Part shown: one piece after another, positions 14,526 to 15,449 of the stretch | Layout of the letters: each line of letters starts with the position of its first letter | How positions within the stretch are numbered: the stretch's first letter is position 1 | Assembly (NCBI GenBank): GCA_023396665.1 | Contig: JAEWVL010000119.1 | Span: forward strand, 1-15,449 | Length of the DNA stretch: 15,449 bases | Reading direction: 5' to 3' | Origin: Spirochaetota bacterium | GTDB lineage: Bacteria > Spirochaetota > UBA4802 > JAFGJZ01 | Made by a program: the position numbers and the translations under genes | The notes under the pieces: generated by a model | Told to the model about the DNA's origin: nothing | The model's input: only the letters and a program-made list of their open reading frames with translations | Database searches by the model: none

Positions 14526-15449
14526 ACGAAGGAAATAAACTGATACTTTCCCAGGCTCCTCACATCAGGAGCGGCGCTGACGGACGCAAGGTGATGTGGT
14601 TCGTTGTAATTGCACTCTTGCCGACTGCCTTTTTCTCCGTGTATATCAACGGTGTAAACGCACTGTTCGTGCTTTTAAGCGCGATAAGCGCCGCGGTCAT
14701 ATGCGAATGGGCATTGAGAGTACTTCTGAAGCGTTCGCTCACAATTTTTGACGGATCGGCGGTTTTGACCGGTCTTCTGCTTGGAATGAATCTTCCCCCT
14801 GATGTTCCCCTGTATTTACCCGTTTTCGGATCAATTTTCGCAATCGCTATCGTCAAGGAGCTTTTTGGCGGTCTCGGATACAATATTTTTAATCCCGCTC
14901 TGGCGGGAAGGGCTTTTTTGATGGCATCCTGGCCGGCTCTGATGACGACAAAATGGCATCAGTTTTCCGCCAACAATGTTCTGTCATCCGTTTTTGTCGG
15001 CAACACTCAGGTTTCCGATGTTATCACGGGCGCCACTCCCCTGGCGCTTCTCAAGGAAGCGCCGAAGATCATGGCAGCAAACGGCATTGCCCCCGATCAG
15101 TTTTATTCGACACTTTTCTCAAGTGAAATGCTGAAATCACTTGCGCTCGGTACTGTCGGCGGTTGTATCGGAGAGACTTCGGCACTGCTGCTCTTGATCG
15201 GCGGACTGTTTCTTATTGCTGTAAAAATAGTCAATTGGAGAATTCCGCTTTTTTATATCTGCTCTTTCAGTGCGGTTATTGCACTCTTTTATATGCTGAC
15301 TGGTTTCGAACAATTACCGGCTGTCGTACTTTACCACCTTCTTTCGGGAGGATTGGTTCTCGGTGCTTTCTTCATGGCTACTGATATGGTAACTTCGCCG
15401 ATGACAAATAAAGGGATCATAATATTCGCAATCGGAGGCGGTATCATTG
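14522..15449 (+). CDS. rnfD: Rnf electron transport complex subunit RnfD (3' end outside window)
   Basis: This is the integral-membrane flavoprotein subunit of the Rnf complex, homologous to NqrB. The frame is open from the ATG at 14522 (in the ATGA overlap with rnfC) to the window edge, giving 309 residues so far. It begins MNEGNKLILSQAPHIRSG, the typical RnfD start. Several TM helices are visible, with the family segments DGSAVLTGLLLGMNLPPDVP (77-96), GGLGYNIFNPALAGRAFL (116-133) and MATDMVTSPMTNKG. DVITGATPLALLK contains the TGAT site, whose Thr (T172) is the expected covalent FMN attachment point. Most of the gene is present but the C-terminus is missing. The remaining subunits (in this gene order usually rnfG, rnfE, rnfA, rnfB) would follow outside the window. 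Confidence 0.96.
   Translation, partial: MNEGNKLILSQAPHIRSGADGRKVMWFVVIALLPTAFFSVYINGVNALFVLLSAISAAVICEWALRVLLKRSLTIFDGSAVLTGLLLGMNLPPDVPLYLPVFGSIFAIAIVKELFGGLGYNIFNPALAGRAFLMASWPALMTTKWHQFSANNVLSSVFVGNTQVSDVITGATPLALLKEAPKIMAANGIAPDQFYSTLFSSEMLKSLALGTVGGCIGETSALLLLIGGLFLIAVKIVNWRIPLFYICSFSAVIALFYMLTGFEQLPAVVLYHLLSGGLVLGAFFMATDMVTSPMTNKGIIIFAIGGGII

Overview
The window reads like chromosomal DNA from a diderm (Gram-negative type), moderate-GC bacterium. It combines an Rnf electron-transport operon beginning rnfC-rnfD, a YibE/F permease, several exported or anchored envelope proteins, GTG starts and a tRNA without an encoded CCA tail. That mix would fit a spirochaete or a related anaerobic lineage, but no gene here fixes the phylum, so this is a low-confidence inference. 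No transposase, integrase, CRISPR array or rRNA is visible.

Layout. (1) 1-4274, plus strand: a phosphate-response operon pstB-phoU-phoB-phoR. It is preceded by a Pho-box-like array of 11-bp-phased TTTACA-type hexamers. The Pst permease genes (pstS, pstC, pstA) are not in the window. (2) 4279-5607, minus strand: a VOC/glyoxalase-fold protein followed by an RlmI-like SAM methyltransferase, converging on phoR with a 4-nt gap. (3) 5725-9703, minus strand: an apparent three-gene operon of an unrecognised tail-anchored protein, an unrecognised exported protein and glmS, ending in a clear intrinsic terminator. (4) 9915-11171, plus: a YibE/F family membrane protein, divergent from the glmS operon. 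(5) 11172-11517: a palindrome-rich non-coding stretch that may be a repeat or mobile-element relic. (6) 11518-11739, plus: a 73-residue protein whose layout resembles Hfq/Sm, ending at a strong intrinsic terminator. (7) 11836-12492, minus: a membrane-anchored or lipoprotein-type protein with YD/RHS-like repeats. (8) 12701-12771, plus: tRNA-Gly(UCC). (9) 12900-15449, plus: a small cysteine-rich protein, rnfC and the 5' part of rnfD, which runs off the window.

How the genes work together. PhoR senses phosphate status through the PstB/PhoU complex and phosphorylates PhoB, which would bind the Pho-box array in front of its own operon (autoregulation). GlmS makes glucosamine-6-phosphate for peptidoglycan and lipopolysaccharide; its two unknown co-transcribed partners look envelope-associated. 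RnfC and RnfD are parts of the ion-pumping ferredoxin:NAD+ oxidoreductase; the cysteine-rich protein 3 nt upstream of rnfC is a candidate accessory factor.

The most interesting leads are the Hfq/Sm-like small protein, the cysteine-rich protein fused into the rnf operon, the uncharacterised gene pair ahead of glmS, and the palindromic region at 11177-11388. None of these proves a new system; all are hypotheses from reading the sequence alone.
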